Of a stretch of DNA of 54,548 bases, positions 27,873 to 37,128 are shown piece after piece. The stretch lies in contig RFFC02000021.1 of NCBI GenBank assembly GCA_005518205.2, positions 74,563-129,110 on the forward strand, in the 5' to 3' direction. This DNA is from Hormoscilla sp. GUM202 (lineage in GTDB: Bacteria > Cyanobacteriota > Cyanobacteriia > Cyanobacteriales > Desertifilaceae). The notes under the pieces were generated by a model that saw only the letters and a program-made list of their open reading frames with translations, ran no database searches and was not told where the DNA came from. Position numbers and translations under genes: made by a program. The stretch's first letter is position 1; every line of letters starts with the position of its first letter.

Positions 27873-29863
27873 GGTCGGGGTCGAGCTAGGAATCGCTTCC
27901 TAACCCTCCCTTACAAAACCGGACTGGCGATTTTCATCGCAGGAGGCTCCCGCTAGTGTTATCCCTTTACATGGGTTGCGTTGGTTGGGTTACCCCAATC
28001 CCTGCTAATGATGCCGGTTCCATGCATTGTCTCGTGTTCTTTTGTCCTTTCGTTGTTGTCTGGGAATGACGTTAGTGCCGGACTCCGGGGGGTTCGTGCG
28101 GGAGAAAGTACCTATAACGTCCCTGGATGGGGTCGAGCTAGGGATTACTCCCTAACCCTCCCTTTCGGAACCTGAAGAGCGATTTTCACCGCACACGGCT
28201 ACTGGTTGGTAAGTCCTTTACATGGATAGACTATGATTGGATTACTCCTTTCTGCCTCGTTACATGAAATTTGGCCCCTTCAGGTTGTCATTGGGTGACT
28301 AATTATAATGCCTAACCTCGGGCGGTTCGTGCGGGAAAAACTGCCAAACCCATTGCTACACTCTTTACTAACGTGGTCCCTAGTAGTAGTCGGGAACGCT
28401 CATTTTTACCTCGTTAGGGCTTTAGTCCATTACAAGCACCTCTTTGGATTTCTCCAAGGGCTCCTTATCGTATCTAGGGTTACTTTCTCCTGTAACTTCT
28501 TATCATATCCGCCCCACGTCTGCATATCCTGGAAATTACCCCAGGCATTGGCTTCTTGGGACATCCCTTCCCTAGTGGCTTACGCTTATCATCTAACTTG
28601 TCTTCCCGATGAAAACACCAGGTTGACAGCACACTGGAGATTATTTCGTTCCTTAGTAGTCATCTTGATGCTTTTAGACCCCTACAATACCCCGGGAGTT
28701 CTTCGAGTACGTTGTTAGCCATCAGCAAGGGCTAACACTAACTACCATTTCCCTTTTGGGCCAGCGGTTAAGCCTTATTACGCTGGTTAGAGTTTACGAG
28801 GCTTGAATAGGTTCGCTTATTCTAGTCATGAGCATCTTCCCTAGTGGCGCCACCGGCGATGGCTGCCAGTTGGCCTACATTTAAGTCCTTGCTCTGCACC
28901 ACAGTGATGTCACTCTGTAGCACTAAGGACCGGAGTCATCCTCGTACTTGGATGGGAGGATTTGGACCTCCATGATTACCAAAGTTTACTGGCTAATGGA
29001 ACCAGGTGGGTTTTCACTCGGTTAGGAGCTTATACCCAAACGAATCGCACTGCTGCACTCTCTACTTACGAGCGGGCATCTGTGGCCCCTGTACTTTTAC
29101 TTACCTGGTCTCGGTCTTCATTCAACCATATATACCTTCCGACTATGGCTCTTACTTTCAGTTCACGGCTGATTGCAGGTGACCATTACCTGGCTCTTAC
29201 TTTCCATCTTAAAGATGTAGGCAGGTGACCATTATTGGTGTCTGAGGTTCCGTATCATTTTGGGACTACTTGTCTACTTGACTTCTAACACTGCGCCCTA
29301 TGTCTGCATATCCCAAGCATTACCCTGGGCCTTGGCTTTTTAGAGCTTCCCTTCCCTATTGGCTTTCGCTTATCATCTAACTTATCCCCTGGTCGGTTAG
29401 TCGTCTAATGAGAACGGTTTTGCCGGTCCATGAATTGCTCAATAGAGGTTATAACGTTTCGTAGAGTTCATATAGCGCTTTTAGGCCCTTGCTAGTACCC
29501 CGGGAGGATTTTGGTGATACGTAATAGCCACAATAGAAGACTATTCACCCCTACCATTGCCTTTTGGCCCAGCGTATTACAGCCTTATTTCGCTGGTTCA
29601 CTGTGACGAGGCTTAAACAAGTTCACTTTCGTTAGCCATGAGCGCCTTTCCTAGCGGAGTTGCCAATTTGGGCTATCAGCTATCCTACATTTAAGTCCCT
29701 GCTTTCCACCGCCGGTGATGATACTCCGCAGCAGTTGGGACCGGTTACCTCACGGATCGTGAGGATGGGATTTGGACCCATAAAAACTCCACAATTCCCC
29801 GGCTAATGTTACCGGTTTTGGCTGTCACAGGTCATTTACTGTTTACACCCGAACGTTTCGCAC
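27873..29863 (-). mobile_element. Outer group II intron of a twintron (ORF-less)
   Basis: Starts with GTGCGAAACGTTC at 29863 (minus strand) and ends in CTCGACCCCGACC at 27873. Domain V is visible near the 3' end (AGCC, then GATGAAAATCGC, then CCGGTTTT). Removing the 926-bp inner intron leaves about 1,065 nt, with landmarks shared with the other introns here (TTTTGGCCCAGCG, TTTAAGTCC on the plus strand). There is no reverse transcriptase ORF, so splicing and mobility would need a maturase supplied in trans. It lies between the patatin gene and tRNA-Ser, four bases upstream of the tRNA. Confidence 0.8.
28125..29050 (-). mobile_element. Inner group II intron nested in another intron
   Basis: 926 nt, minus strand. 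The 5' end GTGCGATTCGTTTGGG is at 29050; domain V (AGCCGTGTGCGGTGAAAATCG) and the 3' end CTCGACCCCATCC are at 28125. It interrupts the outer intron upstream of that intron's domain V. The outer sequence is contiguous once this element is removed, as alignment with the uninterrupted intron at 46556-47480 shows. No ORF. The domain V lower stem has a few changes, so activity is uncertain. Confidence 0.8.
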
Positions 29864-29938
29864 CTATTGATTACTGCTATAACAGATTCTAGCTCATCGA
29901 TCGTGAATTGGGTAGGTTCTCACGAAAAAATTTTTTTC

Positions 29939-31957
29939 CTAGGCTGGGCCACCCTGGGGGTTCGGAGGGCTGAAACCACGCTGGATCAAGTGTTCTGACC
30001 AATTCCACTCCGAGAGAAAAAATTTTTTCGTATAATCGTATCCCAGTCGGTAGAGTTCCGCTTTTTCCGCCGGCTTAACGTTGAACTGGGTGGTGGTCAC
30101 CCCAGCATCGGTGACATCTATCTCGATCGTCCGGCCCCGATCGATCTCTCGCAGGTGATATCTGTCTCTCGCTTCGGCCATAGTTCTCAAGGAGGCGGAA
30201 AAAATGTCAAACACCCCCTTAATCTGGGATTGTCGTCCAGTTGAATTGTCCAGTAAGCGGAAACCAAAGGTCGGCCAGCGGGGGAGACGTGCCGGTTGAC
30301 CGGACTGTGGCTGGACATCATATATCCATAAGGGGAAATTACTCAACAGCCCTCCATCCAGAATCATGTAGTCACCGAGTCTTCCTGGCTCAAAGAACAG
30401 AGGTATGCTCAGTGACAGTCGCACTGCTTCAGCGACAGTAAAGTCAAGATAACTTTCCAGGCAGTAAGATCTGAGGATATTTTCCCGAACAGTCCGCTGT
30501 TGGTTCTCCAAGTTGGGCGCTGCGGGGTTGAGGTCGTCGGGTAACAGCAGCATCTCCCGCCGACTGATATCGGAAGCTACTACCTTGAGTTGTCTGGAGC
30601 CCTTTTCCAGGTCACGAAAGGTTTTGATCTTACGGGACTTCAGGGTTGAGGCTACCCAAGAGTGCAAGGGTTCTGAGGAATATTGTCCCAAACTTCTGGT
30701 CACTAAGAGGAAAAACAGCATCCAGAAAGGAAACTTCATGTCATCTCGCGGATCGCCACAGAAAATCAGGGGGCTGGTTTTCTGAGAGAGGAACTCCATG
30801 TAGTCCAACTGGTCGGGGTCGAACTGGGGGTCGCCCCCCAATCCTCCCTTTCGAAACCGGACTTGCGATTTTCACCGCATCCGGCTACTGGTTGGTAAGA
30901 CCGTTGTCATCGGCAACCGTTGCTTGGATTACTCCGTGCTGGTCTTGGATCATGAAATTTCTCCCCTTCTTGTTCTGTATTGCGACTAAATAACGCCTAA
31001 CCCGGGCGGTTTGTGACGGGAAAACTGCTTAACCCAGAGTGTCACCTTTCCTTACATGAGCGCTTGTGGATGGGGTCGCAAGTTTTTACCTAGCTAGGAC
31101 TTTAGCCCTTCATAATCACCTTTAGGATTTCTCCTTGGGTTTCGTATCATATTGAGGGTTACTTTTTCCCAAGACTTCTTACCATATCCGTCCTACGTCA
31201 GCGGGTCTAGTAGACCCTTGTATACCAGGCATTACCCTGGTCATTAGCTTCTTAGGACATCCCTCCCCCAGTGGCTTGCGCTTAACATCTAACTTATCCC
31301 AAATGAGGGATAGTCCACTGGAGGTTACTTTGTTCCATGGTATCATCGTGATACTTTTAGGCCCCTACTATACCCCGGGAGTTCTTTGAGTACGTTGCTA
31401 GTCAAGGGTGACGACTAACACTAACTACCATTTCCCTTTTGGGCCAGCGATTCAGCCTTATTTCGCTGGTTCGGGTTTACGAGGCTTAAATAGGTTCGCT
31501 TTTTCTAGCCATGAGCATCTTCCCTAGCGGCGTTTCCAGCTTAGGCTGCCAGATTACCTACATTTAAGTCCTTGCTTCACACCACGGTGATGTCGCTCCG
31601 CAGCATTAAGGACCGGCGTCACTCCCGTACTAGGAGGGAGGGGTTTGGACCCTCATGAATACCACAGTTACCTGGATAATGATTCCAGGCGTAGCGTTCC
31701 GTATTTGACTACCTTAGGCTACAACAAATCGCACCACCCAGTTCCCGTTCTAGCCGATCGATGGCAAAGTTGGCTGCTAGCAGGGCGGCGGTGAGGGAAC
31801 CGGAAGAACTACCTGCTAGCTTCTGCCAGCGCAGACCTAGATCGTCGCAGCAGCGCATTGCCCCTAACAGGGCAATGCCTTTTATGCCCCCCCCTTCAAA
31901 CACGGCATCAGCATAAGTAGTTAGACAAAAATAATTGCACATAGCCATGGGCGACAT
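29939..31957 (-). CDS. Patatin-like phospholipase split by a group II intron
   Basis: Exon 1 (31957-31735) contains the oxyanion loop GGGIKG and the nucleophile elbow GSSSGS. Exon 2 (30810-29939) contains the catalytic Asp in LDGGLLSNFP and ends at the TAG at 29939. The intron at 30811-31734 lies between them; joining the exons is in frame and reads RELGELDYMEFL. The intron is on the same strand, so splicing could give a protein of about 364 residues. Patatins are lipid acyl hydrolases with a Ser-Asp dyad. The start may be any of three nearby ATGs (31957, 31948, 31942). The rest of exon 2 is intact, which favours a working gene. Confidence 0.82.
30811..31734 (-). mobile_element. ORF-less group II intron in the patatin gene (sense)
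   Basis: 924 nt. The 5' end GTGCGATTTGTTG is at 31734. Domain V (AGCCGGATGCGGTGAAAATCG, then CAAGTCCGGTTTC) ends about 43 nt before the 3' end CCCCGACC at 30811. Exon joining at exactly these points restores the patatin frame, which fixes the boundaries. No reverse transcriptase is encoded. Orientation matches the host gene, so splicing is possible. Confidence 0.87.
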
Positions 31958-32170
31958 GCTCCGGATATGGAGACTAGCGCGAGAGAGTGTGTGAAATTAA
32001 TTTTGTCCATGTACTTATCTGTAACCGTCTGGGGCCGGGGGATGCATTTTACTAAGAATGTACTGTTTCTCCTCGCTAGTCAGTCTTAAACCTCTGACTT
32101 CGTTTATCAATGTCGGATTAATATAAGTCATAGCAGTGCAGTGCCATCCTGCTGGTCTCATTTTAGCTGC

Positions 32171-32221
32171 GGTGTCTAGAGCATGCCGTGTCCTTCAGGA
32201 CAAGAGCATGCGGAAGACGCC
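32171..32221. repeat. SACSC-type palindrome at the 3' end of alr
   Basis: Arms related to GCATGCTCTTGTCC / GGACAAGAGCATGC around TTCA. Copies are at 37781-37826 (perfect) and 40582-40635. Here it replaces the original alr stop, so the racemase gains a repeat-derived tail. Confidence 0.8.
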
Positions 32222-33438
32222 GATCTAGCCCGGGCGACCCGGGGTAGCCGATGTCTGAAGCTACAGAGAATTTCCCAGGAAATAGTCCCCAGCATGGTAG
32301 CCCAGTCATCTGCTGAGATTTCTATATCTCCATCTTGCCCTAAGAGGGTGACCACTTCTCCTATCTGTAAATCATCAATAGCACTCACGTCCAGCATCAG
32401 CTGATCCATTGTAATTGCTCCCACTTGCGGTACCAGCTTACCTCGGATAAGAACCTGCATCTTGGAAGATAGGTTACGGGGGACGCAGTCTGCATAGCCA
32501 ATGCCCACTACTGCTAGCTTCATATCCCGTGGGGCGATATATTGATAACCGTAGCTGACACCGGTTCCCGCAGCAATCTCTTTTATTTGCGTTACTCGCG
32601 CTTTCACTTGCATGACTGGTTTGAGTGAGAGCACTGGTTGGAGATGGGCTGCTGGATATAAACCATACAGTGCTAAACCGACTCTTACTAGATCGTAATG
32701 CAAGCTGGGGTCACTTAAGGTAGCAGCTGAGTTGGCAATATGTAGTTTGGGTGGGGTGATGCCAGCTGCACTTAGCTGCCCGATCGCCTGGCGGAACCGC
32801 TGATGCTGCTGGTTCATTATCCTCGGATCTGGACTGTCAGCTGTGGCCAGATGGGAATACACGCTCGCTATTTCTAAATGAGGCGATCGCTCCACCAGTC
32901 TGGCAAACTCTGCTGCTTCCTGCCATGCTGTCCCCAGTCGGGACATCCCTGTATCCAGTTTCAGATGTACGGGTATACTTTTACCTACGGCTGCTAAGGT
33001 CTCTGAAAATACTAAGGCTTGGAAGGGGTTGCACAGGGTTGGTTGCAGTTGCCAATGGGCGATCGCCTGGATTTCTTCAGGAGCGTTGACAGCCCCTAAT
33101 ATCAGAATTGGAGCCTTAATGCCTACTTCTCGCAGTTCTATTCCTTCGGGAATAGTTGCTACTCCCAGCCATCTGGCACCGGCTGCTAGCACGGTCTCGG
33201 CAACGGTCACTGCTCCGTGACCGTAGGCATCTGCCTTGACTATGGCCATGAGCGCTGTCCCTGGTGATAAAATTTGCTTGACTTTTCGCGTATTATGTGC
33301 TATTGCATTTAAGTCAATTTCAACCCAGGCGCGATTCCTGTGGAAAGCTGCGCTAACGCACGCTCCGGGCCCCCTACGCTGCAGGGATGCCAGACTGGGA
33401 CTGGATGTTGTGAGGGGGGTTGACTTCGGGCACTTCAT
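32176..33438 (-). CDS. alr: Alanine racemase
   Basis: PLP enzyme that makes D-alanine for peptidoglycan. The N terminus RAWVEIDLNAIAHNTR is followed by the PLP-lysine motif AIVKADAYGHGA, then HLKLDTGMSRLG, the catalytic-tyrosine region VSYGYQY, and GITPPKLHIANSAAT. I start it at ATG 33438 (MKCPKSTPLTTS); the ORF extends to 33537, but that part has no family match. The last 18 or so residues after SFRHRLPRV (SACSCPEGHGM) come from the palindromic repeat at 32171-32221, which removed the normal stop. The catalytic core is complete, so it is probably functional. Confidence 0.9.
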   Translation of the reverse strand: MKCPKSTPLTTSSPSLASLQRRGPGACVSAAFHRNRAWVEIDLNAIAHNTRKVKQILSPGTALMAIVKADAYGHGAVTVAETVLAAGARWLGVATIPEGIELREVGIKAPILILGAVNAPEEIQAIAHWQLQPTLCNPFQALVFSETLAAVGKSIPVHLKLDTGMSRLGTAWQEAAEFARLVERSPHLEIASVYSHLATADSPDPRIMNQQHQRFRQAIGQLSAAGITPPKLHIANSAATLSDPSLHYDLVRVGLALYGLYPAAHLQPVLSLKPVMQVKARVTQIKEIAAGTGVSYGYQYIAPRDMKLAVVGIGYADCVPRNLSSKMQVLIRGKLVPQVGAITMDQLMLDVSAIDDLQIGEVVTLLGQDGDIEISADDWATMLGTISWEILCSFRHRLPRVARARSASSACSCPEGHGML

Positions 33439-33630
33439 GGATGACTGACTTGGTGATATCTGCGCCGGAATTATAGCATTTGTTAAAATAAATGCTACAC
33501 TTCGCTTATAGCTCGGCGGCGCCCACCCTACTGGCAACTGATCGCCGATCGCGTAGCGTGCGCGCAGCGCATTCGCAGCTTCTGAAACTAGGCTGTGTTA
33601 ACCTGAAGGAAATTCGTAGGCTAAAAATCA

Positions 33631-34128
33631 ATGAGCAAGGTTCTGGTGCTGAATGCCTCCTATGAACCGCTCAACATCACCAGCTGGCGGCGGGCGGTTG
33701 TCTTATTGATCAAGGGCAAGGCAGAACAGGTAGAACATACCAGTAAATACCTGTATGCTGAGTTACCCCTACCGACGGTCATTCGACTGCGTCACTATAT
33801 TCGGGTTCCCTATAAGGAAATTGCCCTCACTCGTCGGAATATCTTGCAGAGAGACGGTCACTCTTGTCAATACTGTGGATATTCTGGAGATGATTTGACT
33901 TTGGACCATGTCTTGCCCAGATCGCGTGGCGGCGGGGAGAGTTGGCAGAACATAGTCACTGCTTGTGTCCGCTGTAACATCAAAAAAGGAAACCGTACAC
34001 CTGGAGAAGCTAATATGATACTAAGTAACCCCCCAGGCAAACCCTACAGCTGTCTCTATTTTGAGGTGACCAAATATATCAAGAGTGGCACCCACAGCGA
34101 ATGGAGAAAATATGTGATCGGCTTTTAA
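33631..34128 (+). CDS. HNH endonuclease family protein (165 aa)
   Basis: A small HNH nuclease-domain protein of a kind common in cyanobacteria. The N terminus KVLVLNASYEPLNITSWRR precedes a CQYCG zinc pair, the HNH core LDHVLPRSRGGGESWQN, and a CVRCN second pair with KKGNRTP. The native target is unknown; it is a single-copy housekeeping-like gene rather than part of an obvious mobile element. The ATG at 33631 is 8 bp after the AAAAATC context, with GGAAATT further upstream, and a strong terminator follows the stop. Confidence 0.88.
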   Translation: MSKVLVLNASYEPLNITSWRRAVVLLIKGKAEQVEHTSKYLYAELPLPTVIRLRHYIRVPYKEIALTRRNILQRDGHSCQYCGYSGDDLTLDHVLPRSRGGGESWQNIVTACVRCNIKKGNRTPGEANMILSNPPGKPYSCLYFEVTKYIKSGTHSEWRKYVIGF

Positions 34129-34155
34129 CCCCCTGAAAATCTCAGGGGGTTTTTG
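34127..34155 (+). terminator. Rho-independent terminator after the HNH gene
   Basis: Stem AACCCCCTGA / TCAGGGGGTT with an AAAATC-type loop and TTTTTG tail, directly overlapping the stop codon region of the HNH gene. Confidence 0.9.
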
Positions 34156-34187
34156 CTAGCAGTGGGACTGCGCGCGAATGCGCTGCT

Positions 34188-34255
34188 CGTGTCCGGGAGC
34201 ACCCACCCTGTCGTGTCGCTCCTGCGCACGACATGGGTGGGTGTCTCCGGACGCG
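34188..34255. repeat. 68-bp palindromic element (intergenic copy)
   Basis: Essentially identical to the copy at 26581-26648 inside a coding gene: arms CGTGTCCGGGAG / CTCCGGACGCG, CACCCACCC / GGGTGGGTG, TGTCGTG / CACGACA. This shows the same unit lives both within and between genes. Confidence 0.9.
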
Positions 34256-34449
34256 AAGCACGCTACGCGATCGGTTTTTTGCCAAATTGGGTGTTGAAGG
34301 CTAAAATTACGGCAGCGCTGGCTTTTTCCTGACTTTGGCAGGGTTGGGGATGGTAAGTCAGTCAAGGCTGTTTGCACCAGACATGTTTACTGAAGTTAAG
34401 TTTATATCTGGCATTATACCTCAGGATATCAAGCAGGAGGAGGTTTCGG

Positions 34450-34780
34450 ATGGCCTTGAGTTATGAGCTGGAGATGAAAACTATGTATTATTGCAGATTT
34501 ATCTGGTCTTGAGTGGCAACAAGACAGTTTGATAGGTCCAGGAATTCTGGTGAAGGCAGATACAATGTATGATAAAGAACTGTCTGTAACTTACGCTGCT
34601 TTTGGTTTTCGACCTACTCTAGCTGTTGGCTTTCGGATCGATCCTAATCAGGATTATGCATTAGGCACGGTGCTACGTTCGACTACTATCTTGCTACAGC
34701 AAGTTGTCGGCGATGCCGTGCTATTGTTTGATTATGAAATTGTTGTGGCACTCTCCAGGTACGCAGTTAGCGAAGGATAA
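34450..34780 (+). pseudogene. Remnant of a SitI3-like small protein
   Basis: Starts MALSYELEMKT at 34450 and then stops early. A second frame continues with IIADLSGLEWQQDSLIGPGI, FGFRPTLAVGFRIDPNQDY and VVGDAVLLFDYEIV to 34780. The joined reading resembles the SitI3-like family found in cyanobacteria, with some residues lost near 34485. This assignment is tentative; that the two frames belong to one broken gene is more secure. Confidence 0.4.
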
Positions 34781-34892
34781 GCATGAGTGGGATATGTCGA
34801 TCGCATCTTTACTTCCTGAGATGACTGCTGAGTTGCGATATTTTCCATCACAAGTGCTATGATTCAGGATAAAATATTTACCTCGTTCCCTG

Positions 34893-34997
34893 TCTCTGGC
34901 AGGGAACTTCTCCAACATAAACTCCAACAATTTCTCTTGTTTTTGTATCAAGGGCTAACCAAATCCATTGTTGCATCACTACATATTTATCACTACC
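34893..34997 (-). mobile_element. IS1-family remnant with terminal repeat
   Basis: On the minus strand the end GGTAGTGATAAATATGTAGTGATG at 34997 matches the MITE end at 48414. It is followed directly by a short IS1-transposase-like phrase, QQWIWLALDTKTREIVGVYV. A small GTTCCCTG / CAGGGAAC palindrome sits at about 34887-34910. This is an internally deleted IS1-type copy. Confidence 0.6.
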
Positions 34998-35006
34998 AAA
35001 GGAACT

Positions 35007-35062
35007 ACTAGAACCTGCTTGCCTACGGGGCCATAGCCTCCTAATTTTGTCCGGAGTATTGT
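35007..35062. repeat. Dispersed repeat shared with 40152-40208
   Basis: The reverse complement of this stretch (CAATACTCCGGACAA, then CCCCGTAGGCAAG) aligns over about 57 bp with 40152-40208, with roughly 10 differences. The second copy starts right after a reductase gene. Nature unknown; possibly the end of a shared mobile element. Confidence 0.7.
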
Positions 35063-35406
35063 GAAAGTAGCGGCTCTTTGTGAAATAGTATGCTAAATTG
35101 TCATCAAAACAGGTCTCAAAGTCTTGCGTAGTCTGGGTTTTCGCTTATTCCTGCTCTCGCTAAGATATCTGCACCGATCTGCAAGGCACAAGCGTTGAAA
35201 GTATTGTTGGGAAAGGGTTCTAGGCACATTAGCTATCAGTTTAGCATACTAAATTGGGAAGAGCCAAAGTAGAGCAATTTCTGGAAAAGCTGAATGAGAT
35301 CAACACTCGCCTATATCGTTTAGATAAATCAGTAGAGCACCTAGATCGTTTAGTTTCAGAGGCCCGGAGGAAAACTGGCGATCGGGTGCAAAAGTGGCAG
35401 GCTTAA
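35061..35406 (+). pseudogene. Small coiled-coil gene broken by a MITE
   Basis: With the 194-bp MITE (35072-35265) and one target copy removed, a GTG at 35061 opens VKVEQFLEKLNEINTRLYRL, then DKSVEHLDRLVSEARRKTG to the TAA at 35404-35406 (about 47 residues, amphipathic helical). The protein is unknown; the argument for a gene is that MITE removal joins a start to an open frame. A longer upstream start cannot be excluded. Confidence 0.45.
35072..35265. mobile_element. ISL3-type MITE, 194 bp
   Basis: Ends GGCTCTTTGTGAAATAGTAT and, inverted, GGCTCTTCCCAATTTAGTAT, with AGTATGCTAAA shared on both sides. Flanks AAAGTAGC and AAAGTAGA look like an 8-bp target duplication with one change. It has no ORF. 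The GGCTCTT ends and 8-bp duplication match the ISL3 element at 44875-46291, but the interior differs. Confidence 0.75.
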
Positions 35407-35500
35407 TAAGTTTTAAGAATCGTCGAAACCATTGGTATACATAGGTCTGAGTAATTTTTGAGGAGTTGATAAAATGTGGAGGGCATATGGGGTTGTCAAA

Positions 35501-36718
35501 GGGAGCATCCCAGTTTTGCAGTAGGTAAAAAGACTTAAGCAGTATTGAGGTCAAGGTTGAGATAAGCACAACGTTGCTTCAACACCTGGTTGACATTCTC
35601 AGATTTCCATTGAGCCCCAGAAATCTTGAGCCTCCGACCAATACGCTTAATCGTTGAGGAGACAGCTCCCGACCCAATATCAATTTTGAGCTGTTGATAA
35701 GCTGCGTAATTGGGTAGACGAGAGCGATGCTGGTCGAGATCAGCTAGGAAGTTGTTAACCTGTGGAGCTGACCAACCATCAAAGGACGCTTTTGCTTCAT
35801 CTATGAGACCATGCCACAGAACGGTCTCAACTCGTTTGAGCCGTTGGTGAGAGCCACCCACTTTATATAAATTTTCCATTAGATGATACCAGTCAAGGAC
35901 TTCGCGTCTGCACTCTGGAGGAGCAAAGCCGTCGATTAAATTCCAGACTCCGGGATGTCCATCTCCGATGCAAGTGAGCGGGTTAGCCAGTGGCTTCCCC
36001 TTGACCCAATTAACCAGGAACTCGTTGTCGTGAAACGCTGCCATACATACCTGTGAGTGCAAAGCTACCGTCTTGTAGTCTTTCCACTGGCTCGGCTCTC
36101 CTTTGGGAGTCCGTAAACGCACTTTGCCCCCGTCGGCGCTCACCGCTTTCACTGGCTCTTTGGCCAAGGCAAGAGGGAACTCACTGCGATGAACGAGCCG
36201 ATGCTGTGTGCTGTGCGAGACTTTCATTCCTGTCAACATAAAGATGTCTTGTTCGGCGTGAGCATAGGACTCGTTTGCTGTCAGCAGCAGGGAGCATCGT
36301 TCCAAGTGCGGACTGATGCGGGTGCGGGCTGCTAGACCAAGACGCTGTGCTTGCTTGCTCGTTACCCTCAGCGTTCCGATGCAGCTATCGATATAGCGAC
36401 TCCGTCCACTTTGTGTTTGACTTGCTTCGGATAAAAAAAATTTCCTAACTCCGGTCCGACTGTCTCTAACATATGGTCGCGCACTGCGACACACCTTCAA
36501 AATCTTGCAATCGCTCGGAGGGTGTATTCTTGTACAAAATGCGTGCGATGGTTTTCAGAGCCTGGTTGAGTTCGCGGAGTTCTTTTTGTGTCATCGGAAT
36601 GCTTCTGGCGGGTGAGTTTCATCCCTATTTTAGCCCATTGTCTACCCTTTTGCTAATGATCTCACTACTTGGCTCCTCTCCTAAATATATTTACTCATTG
36701 CATTAGTGGGATGCTCCC
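35501..36718 (-). mobile_element. ISKra4-type insertion sequence with 9-bp target duplication
   Basis: Inverted ends GGGAGCATCCCAGTTTTGCA (35501) and GGGAGCATCCCACTAATGCA (reverse of 36718), flanked by identical GTTGTCAAA (35492-35500 and 36719-36727). The 1,218-bp element carries one transposase region on the minus strand. The exact repeats show the full element is present even though its ORF is split. Confidence 0.9.
35535..36594 (-). pseudogene. ISKra4-family transposase in several frames
   Basis: Three consecutive pieces: ORF 36466-36594 (TQKELRELNQALKTIARILY), a middle frame from ATG 36472 (MLETVGPELGNFFYPKQVKH) to a TGA near 36368, and the main ORF down to 35535. The main part holds AVSADGGKVRLRTP, CIGDGHPGVWNLI, EVLDWYHLMENLYKVGG and IGSGAVSSTIKRIGRRLK, the DDE-type catalytic region of this family. 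The first junction is an ATG/TAG overlap (ATGTTAG), as in elements that use translational coupling or frameshifting; the second looks like decay. Confidence 0.8.
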
Positions 36719-36780
36719 GTTGTCAAAGGCAGTAAGTTGTAATATGATGGAAGTGTTGGGTTGGCAAAGGTATAGCGAAC

Positions 36781-37128
36781 ATGGCTGTGAGTTACAAGAA
36801 GCGTAAAGAGGAGAGAATTAAACTGGCAAGGAAGGAAGAGGCTGACGAATCGAAGATATTTCAGTTGCCGTACATTGACGGAGGAAACTCAGGTAAAAGC
36901 CACTTGAGACAGGTCATATTGTATTTATATAGCCTGTATAAAAATGGAGAGATTAGTAAAAACGGTTTTGAAGTCCTGGTTGAACATGTATGTATGGTGT
37001 TCGTAAAGACAGAGGCTGAAAAGAGACTGAGCGCCTACCTAGAGCGAAAGCTCCTTGATCTGCTTAATAGGCTTTCTTCTGAGGATGCAGTGTTAAAGCT
37101 ATTTGGATTGAGTGAGAGAGATGTCTAA
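36781..37128 (+). CDS. Hypothetical helical protein (115 aa)
   Basis: Mostly helical, charged N terminus (YKKRKEERIKLARKEEADES), then GGNSGKSHLRQVILYLYSLY and a helix-rich C terminus (SAYLERKLLDLLNRLSSED). No membrane span or known domain. Its stop overlaps the start of the next small ORF (ATGTCTAA), so the two were probably translationally coupled. It follows directly on the ISKra4-type element and is intact. Role unknown. Confidence 0.55.
   Translation: MAVSYKKRKEERIKLARKEEADESKIFQLPYIDGGNSGKSHLRQVILYLYSLYKNGEISKNGFEVLVEHVCMVFVKTEAEKRLSAYLERKLLDLLNRLSSEDAVLKLFGLSERDV

Noticed and set aside
27873-29863. Tandem rather than nested introns
   Set aside because: There are two 3' ends at the low-coordinate side and two 5' ends at the high side in the order outer-inner-inner-outer, and the outer sequence is continuous only when the inner is removed. 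This fits nesting, not tandem copies.
34156-34377. 73-codon minus-strand ORF after the HNH gene
   Set aside because: Mostly translates the 68-bp palindrome and lies across a terminator.
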